Translations under genes and position numbers: made by a program
DNA from: Picochlorum sp. 'celeri'
Lineage: Eukaryota; Chlorophyta; Trebouxiophyceae
DNA length: 64,000 nucleotides
Reading direction: 5' to 3'
NCBI GenBank assembly: GCA_010909725.1
Contig: JAACMV010000011.1
Location: 620,001-684,000 of the forward strand
Shown here: piece after piece, positions 40,165 to 49,861 of the stretch
How the letters are laid out: each line of letters opens with the position of its first letter
Position numbering within the stretch: the first letter of the stretch is position 1
Notes under the pieces: generated by a model
Databases searched by the model: none
The model's input: only the letters and a program-made list of their open reading frames with translations
What the model was told of the DNA's origin: nothing

Positions 40165-40860
40165 TTATTGTGCACACTGCACAGCAATCTTCCATGTGTC
40201 CAATGTGGCTCGTGCAGCCTCTGCGACATGTGGCCGTTTCGATTGCTTTTTCAGCTCCTTGAGCCACTTCGTCACGCCCTTGTTCTTCTTCAATTGTTCG
40301 ACAGACACCGTTGCCAAACTTATCCTGAACAGCCCTTTCACCAGTCCCACCTCATCTGTCATCTCTCTCACACGAGAAACCTCATCAATATTCAACAATT
40401 CGGCATATGGTGGTACCCCTAGCGCATTTGCACATTCATCCACACAACCATCGCCTTGCACTCGACATTTCTTGGCCATTGACATGCATGTGCCTCCCCG
40501 GGAGGCCCCCACCTGCTTTGACGATGCCTCTCCAATATACACGCACATCAGCGCTGCCAGTCGATGAGCTATATACCTTGATTCCATACTCACTCCAGTC
40601 TCCTGTGTCATGCGACCAAGCAAGCACTGGAGAAGCTTGCTATGACACCGAACCAGGTACCCCCCAGTCAATGACTCTAGTCCCTTCCTTGTGTTGTCAA
40701 TCTCCTCCTTGCTCTTCTCACCAGACACCGTTGCCTCCCCTTCACGATCTTCTTCTTCAGAAGAGGAATCTACAGATACACTGAACTCCACTCCATCATA
40801 GTCCAAACCCTCGTAGCGATTATCAAATTCCTTTTCAAAGTCCAATTTCTCATTGCTCAT
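40165..40860 (-). CDS. Protein with TFIIS N-terminal (LW)-like domain
   Basis: 231 aa from ATG 40860 (MSNEKLDFEKEF). An acidic Ser-rich N-terminus (VDSSSEEEDREGEA) precedes a helical middle with a Cys-rich patch (GGTCMSMAKKCRVQGDGCVDEC). The last 75 residues resemble the TFIIS N-terminal four-helix domain: TDEVGLVKGLFRISLATVSVE, GVTKWLKELKKQSKRPHVAEA, and ARATLDTWKIAV at the end. Such domains (TFIIS, Elongin A, Med26, IWS1) bind disordered motifs in transcription-elongation factors. The rest of the protein matches nothing I know. It starts 238 nt from a divergent gene. Confidence 0.65.
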   Translation of the reverse strand: MSNEKLDFEKEFDNRYEGLDYDGVEFSVSVDSSSEEEDREGEATVSGEKSKEEIDNTRKGLESLTGGYLVRCHSKLLQCLLGRMTQETGVSMESRYIAHRLAALMCVYIGEASSKQVGASRGGTCMSMAKKCRVQGDGCVDECANALGVPPYAELLNIDEVSRVREMTDEVGLVKGLFRISLATVSVEQLKKNKGVTKWLKELKKQSKRPHVAEAARATLDTWKIAVQCAQ

Positions 40861-41098
40861 TCTTGCCACATCCAATTGTATTTTTATGCCCGACCTCCGT
40901 GGTTGAAAGCAGAACTAAAATCCTAAATTTCAAGAGAGAATTCTTGGTATCGTGGAATGAAAAAGAAAACATAAGAAAAAACAAGGGTATCTTGGTTGTC
41001 TCGGAGAAAAGATACAAACCTCGTTTTTGTTTTGGTTTTTTAAGGAAACCTGTGCGAATTGAATGGTCACCGTCCGAGTATAAATTATAGATAATAAT

Positions 41099-42259
41099 AT
41101 GGAGGGATCGATGCACGTGGAGAGGATGCCAGAGGATGACTCTCCTCGAGCACTGAGACGGCATATTCAGGGTTTGGAAAAGAAACTTGCCATGGTTTCG
41201 TTGGAACGGGATGATCTGGCACGCGACGTTGAAGCAATGTGCTTGGATAGTGCGTCGAATACGACGTTTAACATGTCTTCGGTTCTGAATGAGAGGATAT
41301 TTGTGGCAGGTGTGTGTGTGTAGGTGTTGCTGTTACACACTTGGGTGTCTATTGATGTGGTTATTTGATGTGCAGAGAAACAATTATCCAAGGTGAAAAA
41401 GGAGCTGGTGGAATGTGATAGTGAGAGAAAGTCTTTGGTGGAGGATATGTATGCGTTGAAGGAAGCAAAGAGGCGGGGAGATGATGCATCAAGGCAGCAG
41501 AAGGAACGATTGGATGTGTTGGGTCGAGAGGTGGTATTTTATAGAGAGCAAGCGACGCAGGCTATTAGTGAACGGGATGAGATGACGTGGGAGCTAGAGC
41601 ATGTGAGACGGGAATTGGAAGGGGTGAAGGATGCATTAGCGGAAAAGGAATCCATGTGTAGCAAGGTTGAGGTGGAGCGGGATGTGTTGAAGCAGCAGTT
41701 GGATGAGGCAGAGGGAAGGATGTCAGGATTGGAAAAGGCTGCAGCTGTTGCTGAAGAGGTTCCTAGATTGAAGAAAACGATCGAAAAGCTTGAAGAAGAG
41801 ACAAAGGCGTTGGAAAAGACCGTGACTGACGTGACATGTGAACGGGATGTGCTGAAAGAAGCACTGGAGCACCAACGACTGGATTTTGACGAGGAAAAGA
41901 AAAAGTTGATAGATTCGTATACGCATCAGATTGATTCATTGAAGAACGATATGGCTCATTTACAAGAGGAAGTGATGGAAACGAAAGAAGAGTTATCCAA
42001 TGTGACGGAACAAAAGATTGAATCGTTGATGCGGTTGTCAGATTCTGAAAGTTCTACATCGCAAATGCAGCGCGAATTGAAGCGTTTGACGACAAAGATT
42101 GGCTCATTAGAATCACTATTGGAAGCTGCGACGCAGGAGAAGGTCAAAGCGCTGCTTGAAGCGGCAGAAGCACAGGCAGCAGTGACGAGGTCACCTAGCA
42201 ATTCACAGGGATCATCAATTCATGCGTCGCCTTTTCACAGTCCTGTCAAAAAAAGATGA
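41099..42259 (+). CDS. Unknown long coiled-coil protein
   Basis: 364 aa from exons 41099-41309 and 41376-42259 (phase-1 intron of 66 nt, GTGTGTGTG to TGTGCAG). Nearly the whole protein is a heptad-rich helix from RALRRHIQGLEKKLAMVSLER to SLESLLEAATQEKVKALLE. There is one recurrent unit, SERDEMTWELEHVRREL / VERDVLKQQLDEAE / CERDVLKEALEHQ, in which an ERD triplet recurs about every 60-70 residues. The end is Ser-rich with S-P sites (TRSPSNSQ, ASPFHSPVKKR). It may be a cytoskeletal, flagellar or centrosomal protein, but coiled coils do not define a family. Confidence 0.75.
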
Positions 42260-42352
42260 TACTATTTATGAAATCAATGTAACACTGTATATCATTGTAT
42301 GGTTCATTCGAGGATTATATTATAATCTGCTGTGTTTTTCTTTTGCTGAATT

Positions 42353-43978
42353 CTAGTTGGTTTTTTTGGGTCCTGGGATGCCTGCTTTTTTCACCCATGA
42401 TCTAATCACCTGTACCTTTTGTTCATCAGTTGGTTGACGGTATAAATATGCTGCTCGTCTTAAGAGCGCTCCAAATGGCCCTTCAATTGTAATACCGTCA
42501 CTTGCACCACCAAACGTCGTGTTTACAGACACTCCAACTGCTTTCAGCACGTCTCCAAGCGGTCCTTGTTTGATTGCTGCAGAAATTGGAGGTGGAACTG
42601 GGATTGGAAGCGATACAGCACCCTTGGTAGAACCGAGTGACATCATTTCGCCAAGATGTTGGTATTGGAAATTCAAAAGTGGCTTTTTATTAATCGAGGA
42701 CCAAATATTCCATGCTACATAGTCCGCTTGCTGAAAAGCCACTTGAGCTGTTGCTGGTAAATGCATGCCATCCATGCCTCTAACAGCGACATCACCCAGA
42801 GCAAAAACAGTCTCCGTGCCGACAACCTTCAATGTTCGATCTGTTTTAATTGATCCATAGTCATCTGTAGGGAATGGAATAGAATTAGAGTATTCCTTCA
42901 CAGCAGGCACCTGACCAGCAGTCCAAAGAACAATATCAGCCTCCAACACATCTTTTGTTCCATCATCCAACCTCTTTGCCTGTATAATTCTCTTCCCACC
43001 AGACCCATCTTCATCCCCACCAGCAATTTGAATCCTCTCAACAATAGTATTACACATGACTGACACGCCATCGCTGTCCAAAACATTCCTTGCTGCCTGC
43101 CGCTGCCCATATGGTGCAGGCTCCATAATATCCCCTCCAGAAGTAACCAAGCGAATCTGGCACGCACCGGCTAATCGATCGCTCAATGCCGCAGCCAGCT
43201 CTACTCCAGCATACCCCCCACCGACGATGCAAATCTCTGGAAATTTACCCTTCTTCTCCTCTGCAACTCGCTTCAATTCCTCCTGCAACCTCACAGCATC
43301 CTCATACACGGAGAACTGCAGCGCATATTCTTCAACACCAGGCACACCAAAACTATTCGTCTTTGCCCCGAGCGCCATCACCAACCAATCATATGAAATC
43401 TTCTCTCCATCTTGAAGGACCACCTGCCCTCCCTCAATGCCACATACTGTGCCTTGCACAAAAGATACAGAATATGGAGCCAGCATGCTCGAATACAATG
43501 GAGCAACTTCATCACTCGTAGCACTCTCAGTTAATACATCGTATAACAAAGGCTTGAACGAAAACCTGTCATTCTGATCCACCAACACCACCCGAGGCTT
43601 GACCCCACGAGGCCACATCAACTGCTCCAGCTTTATCGCAGTATACAGTCCACCAAACCCTCCACCCACCACGCATATTCTTGGCACTCCATCCGAAGAT
43701 CCATATGCCATAGTATCTGCAGACTCGTGCACTGCTCTCGTTGTGGAAGCTGTCCCTCCAGACCCTGAGGAACCCCCAGAACCACTGGTTGCTCTCATGC
43801 CACGGATTCTATTTCTCCTATTGTTGCAACGATATTTTGCACTATGAAAACATTTTCTTTGGTAATATAAAGAATACGAATGCAGGACAGATGAAGAATC
43901 ACAACCCTCCAGGGGATTCCAAGAGAAATGCCGTGACATTCTCGTACAGAGGGTTGCTGCCATCCGAGCAGTCTTCAT
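42353..43978 (-). CDS. Type II NAD(P)H dehydrogenase, plastid NDC1-like
   Basis: 541 aa, single exon. NDC1 reduces plastoquinone and demethylphylloquinone at plastoglobules and is needed for phylloquinone synthesis. Residues 1-95 form a long Ser/Arg/Gly transit region. The FAD Rossmann motif is ICVVGGGFGGLYTAIKLE. The NAD(P)H motif is ICIVGGGYAGVELAAAL. VVLVDQNDRFSFKPLLYDVL, DWLVMALGA, ADIVLWTAGQ and VFALGDVA follow in the family order. ATAQVAFQQADYVAWNIWSSI and FQYQHLGEMMSLG, then GPFGALLRRAAYLYRQPTDEQ, match plant NDC1 to its end. There is an insert of about 30 residues after GEMMSLG (VPPPISAAIKQG) not recalled from the plant protein. Confidence 0.94.
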   Translation of the reverse strand: MKTARMAATLCTRMSRHFSWNPLEGCDSSSVLHSYSLYYQRKCFHSAKYRCNNRRNRIRGMRATSGSGGSSGSGGTASTTRAVHESADTMAYGSSDGVPRICVVGGGFGGLYTAIKLEQLMWPRGVKPRVVLVDQNDRFSFKPLLYDVLTESATSDEVAPLYSSMLAPYSVSFVQGTVCGIEGGQVVLQDGEKISYDWLVMALGAKTNSFGVPGVEEYALQFSVYEDAVRLQEELKRVAEEKKGKFPEICIVGGGYAGVELAAALSDRLAGACQIRLVTSGGDIMEPAPYGQRQAARNVLDSDGVSVMCNTIVERIQIAGGDEDGSGGKRIIQAKRLDDGTKDVLEADIVLWTAGQVPAVKEYSNSIPFPTDDYGSIKTDRTLKVVGTETVFALGDVAVRGMDGMHLPATAQVAFQQADYVAWNIWSSINKKPLLNFQYQHLGEMMSLGSTKGAVSLPIPVPPPISAAIKQGPLGDVLKAVGVSVNTTFGGASDGITIEGPFGALLRRAAYLYRQPTDEQKVQVIRSWVKKAGIPGPKKTN

Positions 43979-44304
43979 GATGACAAAAATTCAGTCTAAA
44001 ATATGGAATATGCAGCAATCCGTGTCCTTGAGACCTATGCATTGGAATGAACGAGTATTTTATTCTATCGAATTACGAACATTTTGTTCGGTTTGATGGT
44101 AGATGAGGGAATGGATACGATGATCAACCCATCCAAATTAATTGTATACAGTAGTAACTAGAACAATACAATCAGGAAGCCACGGAACGTGGTGGATTGG
44201 TTGGTTTTGTTGCTGCGTTACAACCATTTATTATTACTCTGCAGAGACTGTTTCACATCACCTTTTATTTTCTCTTTTGATTTGAATTTTCTTACCTTCA
44301 ATCA
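43979..44304. other. Divergent spacer
   Basis: 326 nt between the NDC1 start and the oxysterol-binding protein start. It contains a small 13-nt inverted repeat (CCACG-gaa-CGTGG at about 44180-44192), pyrimidine-rich sequence just before the plus-strand start, and no RNA gene that I can see. Confidence 0.45.
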
Positions 44305-45582
44305 ATGAGTTTGTTTAAAAAGGCATTGATCCTTGGGTCGAGTTCCACGGCACAGGAGGAAGCGGTTGTGGATGAAGAAGGGAATTTGTATTACGATGCC
44401 CAGGAAGCCTGCTTGCATCCCGATGCGAGTCCTGATGGAGGTATTCTGTGTACAGATACAGAGGTGATGGATAGACAGAGGAGTGCTGTGATCGATATTA
44501 TGAAGTCATTGGGGAGGAAGCTGTTGTCAGGCAAGTTTGACCTGTTGAATATATCATTGCCTGTCAAGATTTTCGAGCCTCGATCGTATCTTCAAAAGCT
44601 ATGCGATCCACTCGTATTCCCATACATGATGGAGAAGGCGGCAGCGGCAAAAGAGCCAGAGGAAAGGCTGAAATGGGTGGTGACATTTTTCATTGCGGGG
44701 TACCATCGGGCATTTCTGACGTGGTCAAAGCCGTTCAATCCAATCTTGGGTGAGACGTGGCATGCACGTTTGTCGGATGGGACTCAGGCATTTATGGAAC
44801 AGATATCTCATCATCCCCCGATTTCTGCTTTTCAAATAGTTGGGCCGGGTCGCCGGTATTATTTTCATGGGCATTCAAAACCAACTGTGACACACAAGAC
44901 GAATGCCATCACATCGTACGCTGTGGGGGAGAGACAGGTCGAGTTTTTAGATGGAACTTGTATAGAGGTTTCCTTTCCAGAGTATAATATTAGAAACATC
45001 ATGTCGAGCTCTACCACTCGAGCAGATGTGAGTGGCAAGGTTGAGTTTGTAGACAGGCAGAATGGACTCATGGCTAATATCCAGTTGGGAAAGGTTGATG
45101 GCGAAACTGGACTTTTGGGGCGCCCAGATGCGGTGTATGGACATTTGTATAGAATTAGTATCCACCCTGTGCACAGTCGAGTATCATTACAGGCATCGGA
45201 TAGCTGGAGATCTCAAAGCCTGCGTCCACGAATTTCTCACATTAAAATGAAGCCCTCGTCTTCAATGAATGCTTTTGTATTGGGTAATTCAAATGATAGG
45301 ACGGAAAGTATGCATACTGGAGGAGATATGCATATTCCAATTGCAACCTGTTCTGGGAACTGGCTGGCCTATCTTGACTGGGATGACGAACGATATTGGA
45401 CATTGTCAGAGGACACGCCTGATGAGTGGCGAACAGAGGAGCATGTACTGCCCTCTGATTGCTCCCTGCGTGACGATTTGAAATTTTTGGCGCAAGGGGA
45501 TTTTGCTCTGTCCCAGGAAGCAAAAGACAGAATGGAGAACGATCAACGCCGCGATGCCAAAAATAGACCCGTTCCTACATGA
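44305..45582 (+). CDS. Oxysterol-binding protein-related protein (ORP)
   Basis: 425 aa, single exon. ORPs exchange sterol or PI4P between membranes. The ligand-binding domain covers almost the whole protein. RSYLQKLCDPLVFPYMMEKA is the entry; FIAGYHRAFLTWSKPFNPILGETWHA is the lid-adjacent core; EQISHHPPISAFQI is the invariant family fingerprint with the PI4P-binding histidine pair. YLDWDDERYWTL lies near the C-terminus. There is no PH domain or ankyrin region, and no FFAT motif is obvious, so it is a short ORP. The N-terminal 65 residues are acidic and poorly conserved. Confidence 0.94.
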   Translation: MSLFKKALILGSSSTAQEEAVVDEEGNLYYDAQEACLHPDASPDGGILCTDTEVMDRQRSAVIDIMKSLGRKLLSGKFDLLNISLPVKIFEPRSYLQKLCDPLVFPYMMEKAAAAKEPEERLKWVVTFFIAGYHRAFLTWSKPFNPILGETWHARLSDGTQAFMEQISHHPPISAFQIVGPGRRYYFHGHSKPTVTHKTNAITSYAVGERQVEFLDGTCIEVSFPEYNIRNIMSSSTTRADVSGKVEFVDRQNGLMANIQLGKVDGETGLLGRPDAVYGHLYRISIHPVHSRVSLQASDSWRSQSLRPRISHIKMKPSSSMNAFVLGNSNDRTESMHTGGDMHIPIATCSGNWLAYLDWDDERYWTLSEDTPDEWRTEEHVLPSDCSLRDDLKFLAQGDFALSQEAKDRMENDQRRDAKNRPVPT

Positions 45583-45630
45583 ATATGATACACTACTACT
45601 ACGTCTTCTTCTTTATTATTACATACATGG

Positions 45631-46380
45631 CTACTTTTTATCCAAGGATGGCTCACCACCACCACCACTAGTGTCCTGCTCATCCACCTTTTCTTCTTCT
45701 TCTTCTTCTTCTTCTTCACTGGGTGGGTCGAGAATATCAAGCACATCTTTGTCCGCGAAGAAGTCTTTATCTATATAAAATACCTTTTTATTTGCCATAA
45801 ACGTGCTCAACGGGTGCATGCTATTCTCAGCTCCCCCCTCCACACTGTCTAACCGAACAACATCCAAAACTGGCTTGGCAAAAAAGTTTAACGTTTCAAT
45901 CTTCAATTCCTGATCCCCTCCCACAGAAAGCTTATGAACATAGGGGTGTGTAAACCAATGAAGCAAACCAGTTGTCGTAATACCAAACGCCGACAACGTC
46001 CCTGCCAATCCCATCTTTGCAGACAAACTTGTCCCTCCATCCAACAGCAGCATCACAGGCCCAGCTCCCACAGCACACGCACAACTGAACAGACTCAACT
46101 TTTTTACTTTAGTCACAGCTGCAGAGAATGGACCATGATATTCATAGACAGAAGAAGGAGAAGGAGAATGAATCTCCTTGCTCGTACTTGGAGAATTCTC
46201 TTCCCCATCACTGCTCTTTCTACTGCTGCTAAAACTCCTGTTCAAATATCCTTTCTCATGATGTAATCCATCACCAGCATGCTGAGTCACATCATGCACA
46301 GAGCAAGGGAATGCAAAAACACTGGATCGACCCAACACCAGCGCTCTGGCATATCCAATTGCAGTTTTGGACGCAGCCAT
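45631..46380 (-). CDS. TMEM70-family mitochondrial membrane protein
   Basis: 249 aa, single exon. TMEM70-type proteins assist assembly of mitochondrial ATP synthase and complex I. The N-terminus (MAASKTAIGYARALVLGRSS) looks like a mitochondrial presequence. The domain has YEYHGPFSAAVTKVKKLSLFSC, then two hydrophobic hairpin helices (AVGAGPVMLLLDGG; AGTLSAFGITTTGLLHW) and the family motif LLHWFTHPYVHKL. The C-terminus ends in a Glu run coded by a TTC/TTCTTC-type microsatellite (45690-45718) that may vary in length, followed by a Gly-rich acidic end. Confidence 0.85.
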   Translation of the reverse strand: MAASKTAIGYARALVLGRSSVFAFPCSVHDVTQHAGDGLHHEKGYLNRSFSSSRKSSDGEENSPSTSKEIHSPSPSSVYEYHGPFSAAVTKVKKLSLFSCACAVGAGPVMLLLDGGTSLSAKMGLAGTLSAFGITTTGLLHWFTHPYVHKLSVGGDQELKIETLNFFAKPVLDVVRLDSVEGGAENSMHPLSTFMANKKVFYIDKDFFADKDVLDILDPPSEEEEEEEEEKVDEQDTSGGGGEPSLDKK

Positions 46381-46744
46381 GGTATTTTATGTGTATCTAA
46401 CAATGACTGTCATGTGGCCGTTGCATCATGATCATGAACACATTCTGAGGATGACATTATTATCTAATTCCTAAGCAGAGGATTAAAAACACAGTTCACG
46501 ATGCTCAGAGGCATAGGGAGACAATTCCCCACTGACCTCGTCGTCTTGTATATAACTATTTTGTCCACGGTTCTATCGTGAGTTAGAAGATAGTATTGTA
46601 CCATTGTGTGTGCTAGAGAGACGCGAGCACCGGTGGTTGTTGAAAAGTCGTTGCAGTCGAGTACGTCTTGTTTTGGTGTATAAGGCAAATATATACCATT
46701 TCGACGTACTTGATACATTATTTTCTATATAGTACGAGCAAGTG
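46381..46744. other. Divergent spacer
   Basis: 364 nt between divergent starts. It includes a small palindrome CATGATCATG near 46426. An AT-rich stretch with TATATA-like sequence lies within 60 nt of the plus-strand start codon (46745). No RNA gene or short gene was recognised. Confidence 0.45.
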
Positions 46745-49700
46745 ATGGGGGAATCGGAGCAGGGTGGGTTTGTGCTGGATTGCGCATCCCCGGATGTGTT
46801 CTCTAGTCCCATGATTGGGGCAATGCGGGCTCAGAGCGATGCTGATGTTATTAATTTAGTTGATACGGATGACACGAGGAATAGCAGGGATCTGGTGAGG
46901 CGACAGAGTAGGATTCCGAGTCCAGCTGTGGTTGTCTCTTCTGGTGGAAGGGAGAGGGCACAGCGTGCGTCTCGTCTGCGGGTTGCATCGCACAGCAAAG
47001 ACAGCAGTATGATACCGAAGCCTGTGGATATCGTCAATCTACACGAGGAGGAATCAGTGACGGAGAGTATATCGTTTGGAGAGGGCTTCACAGAGTATAT
47101 GAATCCATTGGCAGAGATGGATGAGGATGAGGTGGGGGTGGTGGAGCAACAGGTGGATACGGCATTGCGAATGCAAACACCTGAAGCCGTACAAGTATTG
47201 AATAACATGTCCCGACCTCTTGGGAAGAAGGACCTGAATGTGCTTGATTGTTATCTCAGAACAGGGCCAAAGAAATTGTCCCCTGAGCCTAGCAGGGAGT
47301 ATAGCATCATAGTGCCCAAGAATGCCTCGTATCATGTGCAAGGGAAAGAAAATTGCGGGAATGACGTCGATTTTAAGGAGAACGATTTCGATGCGACCAG
47401 GACAAAAGGATCAGGGGTTGGTCGTGATGACTCGAGCACAGATGAAGAGCAGCAACACATGCCTGGTGACAAGGAGACTGCAGAGGAGCGTGGTGATGAG
47501 AATCATCCGTCTCAAGGAGGAGTGTGCAATGATGTGTCACATGAAGTCAGGGGCAACGTTGTGACAGTAGCATCTCCAGTGATGCATGGTAGGCAGAATC
47601 AGAAGGACCACCACCACCAACAACAACAACAAGGAAATGATTCTGTGGAGCGTGTGCAGTTCACATTGAACAATGGATGTGTACACAAGACTGCAAAACG
47701 AACAGTGTCGCCAGTGTCCTTTAATTTGGGGTCGCCTGATGATGCACCCAAAGAACATAATGTCCAGAAATCCTTTTCCTTTGGCATGGGAAATAAAGCA
47801 TGTGGTACAAACACCACAGCAGAAATTGTTCGAGACAAGAAAGAGGAAGAGGATTCTGGTGGTGAGTCTGTAGATCAACCAAACCCATTCACTACCATGC
47901 TTGGTAAATTAAGAGAAGAGCCGGGGGCTCTTCAGAGTCCAGTTGTCGGTGCACGTCATATGGAAGAAGACCCAAACGTTGATAGTCCAAAGTCTCCCTC
48001 TCAGTGTACTCCGATGAATTTGATATCTGCCAGTGCCGGAAAGGGGACGCCGCCAGAGAGAGGGACACCTCCTCTTGGAGAAGGGGATGTTAGCAGCTGG
48101 ATTGACCATAGGGGTTTGACGGCATCTATAACAACGCCAACTCGAAAAGATTTGGATAAAATGTGGGGTGCTTTGAAGACAATAAACGAGGCAACTGCCG
48201 CGTATCAAGATGCCATGAGAATGAATGCCCAACTTCATGAAGATTTAGCAGAGCTACAGGAAGCTGAGCGACAAGCCAGAGCTGACGCAGAGGAAGGAAA
48301 CAGGTTGGCAACACAGGAGATGAAACGATCGGAAGAAATATCGACACAAATTGCTGCACTGTCAGCTGGAGTATACACCATGTTTCAACGCTGTGATGAG
48401 GAGAGGAGACAATTATCTTTGGAATTGGAAAGAGCCAAACAGGCTCTTTCTGCAATGTCAGGCGAATCAAGCAACGGTCAAGAGGTTGAATCGCTTTGCA
48501 AAGAACTGGAAACGATTCGTCTGGCGGAGGCAGAAGCTCGAGCAGAGGCAGAACAAGCAAAATCCATTGCGAATGAATACAAGGCACAACTGGAAGAGGC
48601 ACAAAAAGTGCTCGTCATCAAGCAAAGTGAGAATGTCTCAAAGGTATGTATACATGACGGTGATATCAAACTATGGGGAAATATTTCATACTTGTCTTTG
48701 TGTCTACAGGAATCCATGGAGGATGCTGACGTGAAGAACAAAGTATCGTACTTTGAGGCCTTGGCACAGCACGTGACACACTCGCTTGAATGCAATGACA
48801 GAGGACTGAGTCCATTGGAAGGACCTCATACTGGACATAAAGCCCCTCAGACAACTCCAGTTGATATAGATGACACCACTACTCCATACAGGATCCATTT
48901 ACAAGCCCTGCAAGCATTCCGACAGACGGTGGGTGACGAGGACCATGGCAGCGAGAATGATGAGTTTACCGACAGCGAGTCTGAGTATCATGTTGAAGAG
49001 ATCTCTGTGAGTCCAATCGATGTGGATGGCATCTCACGCTCAACATTGCGCCAGACAATTAAAGCAAGGCTGTTGAGACTTCGAACAGAACTTCAAGATG
49101 CCAAGGATCGATTGAATCATGTAGAAGTTGGCTTGCATCACAAAAAGAAGCATGACGCCATGACGCCTGTGCTTGCCACACAGAGAGAGTATGAAGAACC
49201 TGTACCATCCCCAGCTCCCCAGGAAATTCCTGAGGAAGATTCGCGTTATATGTTCCCAGAATCGCCTTCTGTTGCCGCAGAATCCATATCATGCGTCATG
49301 GCAACCCCTACAGAGGCAGCAGTCATGGAGGATACATTCTTGCCAAAAGGCTCTGCACGCTGGGACAATAGAGGAAGCAGTGACGAGGAAGAGGATGACA
49401 ACAATCTAGGAAGTAGCGACGATGATGAAAGAGAAGACCATGGACAATTCACGATATCAGCAAATATGGGAACCATGACATGCAGCCGAAGTCGATTTGC
49501 TCGACGAATTGACCCAATGTCAACTCCTCGGGCCAAGCTCATGACACCACACGCGGGCATGTCTGCAATCAAGAGCACTGCCCATTATACGCCAAGATTC
49601 TCCTCCGCTTCGTCATCTCGATCCCCATCAGTTCAGATGTATATGGAACCAATAACTCGACCAAGACGAGGCGGGTATGTGGCAACACAAAGACGCAGCG

Positions 49701-49825
49701 AATCAGAGGAGAAGGAATTCAGGCGCCGAGCTGCAGCGCTCAAAATCCACGTATCCCCATACTTTAAAAAGAAATCAAGGTCATCGATGATGACACACAA
49801 TGATGAAGTAGATACAATGCTGTAA
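46745..49825 (+). CDS. Large unknown protein, S/T-P-rich with central coiled coil and KEN motifs
   Basis: 1004 aa from exons 46745-48643 and 48710-49825. The 66-nt intron (GTATGT to TCTACAG) is in frame and stop-free, so retention would add 22 residues. The N-terminal half is disordered with many S/T-P sites (RIPSPAVV, GKGTPPERGTPPLG, TTPTRKDL) and KEN/FKEN triplets (QGKENCG, FKENDFD). A coiled coil follows (about 475-640), then a Glu-rich region, and a basic C-terminus with STPRAKLMTPHAG and RRRAAALKIHVSPYF-like residues. This layout fits a cell-cycle or spindle/chromatin protein, but no named family is recognised. The first ATG is preceded in frame by a GTG only. Confidence 0.75.
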   Translation: MGESEQGGFVLDCASPDVFSSPMIGAMRAQSDADVINLVDTDDTRNSRDLVRRQSRIPSPAVVVSSGGRERAQRASRLRVASHSKDSSMIPKPVDIVNLHEEESVTESISFGEGFTEYMNPLAEMDEDEVGVVEQQVDTALRMQTPEAVQVLNNMSRPLGKKDLNVLDCYLRTGPKKLSPEPSREYSIIVPKNASYHVQGKENCGNDVDFKENDFDATRTKGSGVGRDDSSTDEEQQHMPGDKETAEERGDENHPSQGGVCNDVSHEVRGNVVTVASPVMHGRQNQKDHHHQQQQQGNDSVERVQFTLNNGCVHKTAKRTVSPVSFNLGSPDDAPKEHNVQKSFSFGMGNKACGTNTTAEIVRDKKEEEDSGGESVDQPNPFTTMLGKLREEPGALQSPVVGARHMEEDPNVDSPKSPSQCTPMNLISASAGKGTPPERGTPPLGEGDVSSWIDHRGLTASITTPTRKDLDKMWGALKTINEATAAYQDAMRMNAQLHEDLAELQEAERQARADAEEGNRLATQEMKRSEEISTQIAALSAGVYTMFQRCDEERRQLSLELERAKQALSAMSGESSNGQEVESLCKELETIRLAEAEARAEAEQAKSIANEYKAQLEEAQKVLVIKQSENVSKVCIHDGDIKLWGNISYLSLCLQESMEDADVKNKVSYFEALAQHVTHSLECNDRGLSPLEGPHTGHKAPQTTPVDIDDTTTPYRIHLQALQAFRQTVGDEDHGSENDEFTDSESEYHVEEISVSPIDVDGISRSTLRQTIKARLLRLRTELQDAKDRLNHVEVGLHHKKKHDAMTPVLATQREYEEPVPSPAPQEIPEEDSRYMFPESPSVAAESISCVMATPTEAAVMEDTFLPKGSARWDNRGSSDEEEDDNNLGSSDDDEREDHGQFTISANMGTMTCSRSRFARRIDPMSTPRAKLMTPHAGMSAIKSTAHYTPRFSSASSSRSPSVQMYMEPITRPRRGGYVATQRRSESEEKEFRRRAAALKIHVSPYFKKKSRSSMMTHNDEVDTML

Positions 49826-49861
49826 ATACAATACATGTTCCATAAGAGCATAGAATATACA

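Noticed and set aside
45690..45718. TTC microsatellite as a mobile or regulatory repeat
   Set aside because: It simply encodes the Glu run of the TMEM70-like protein.
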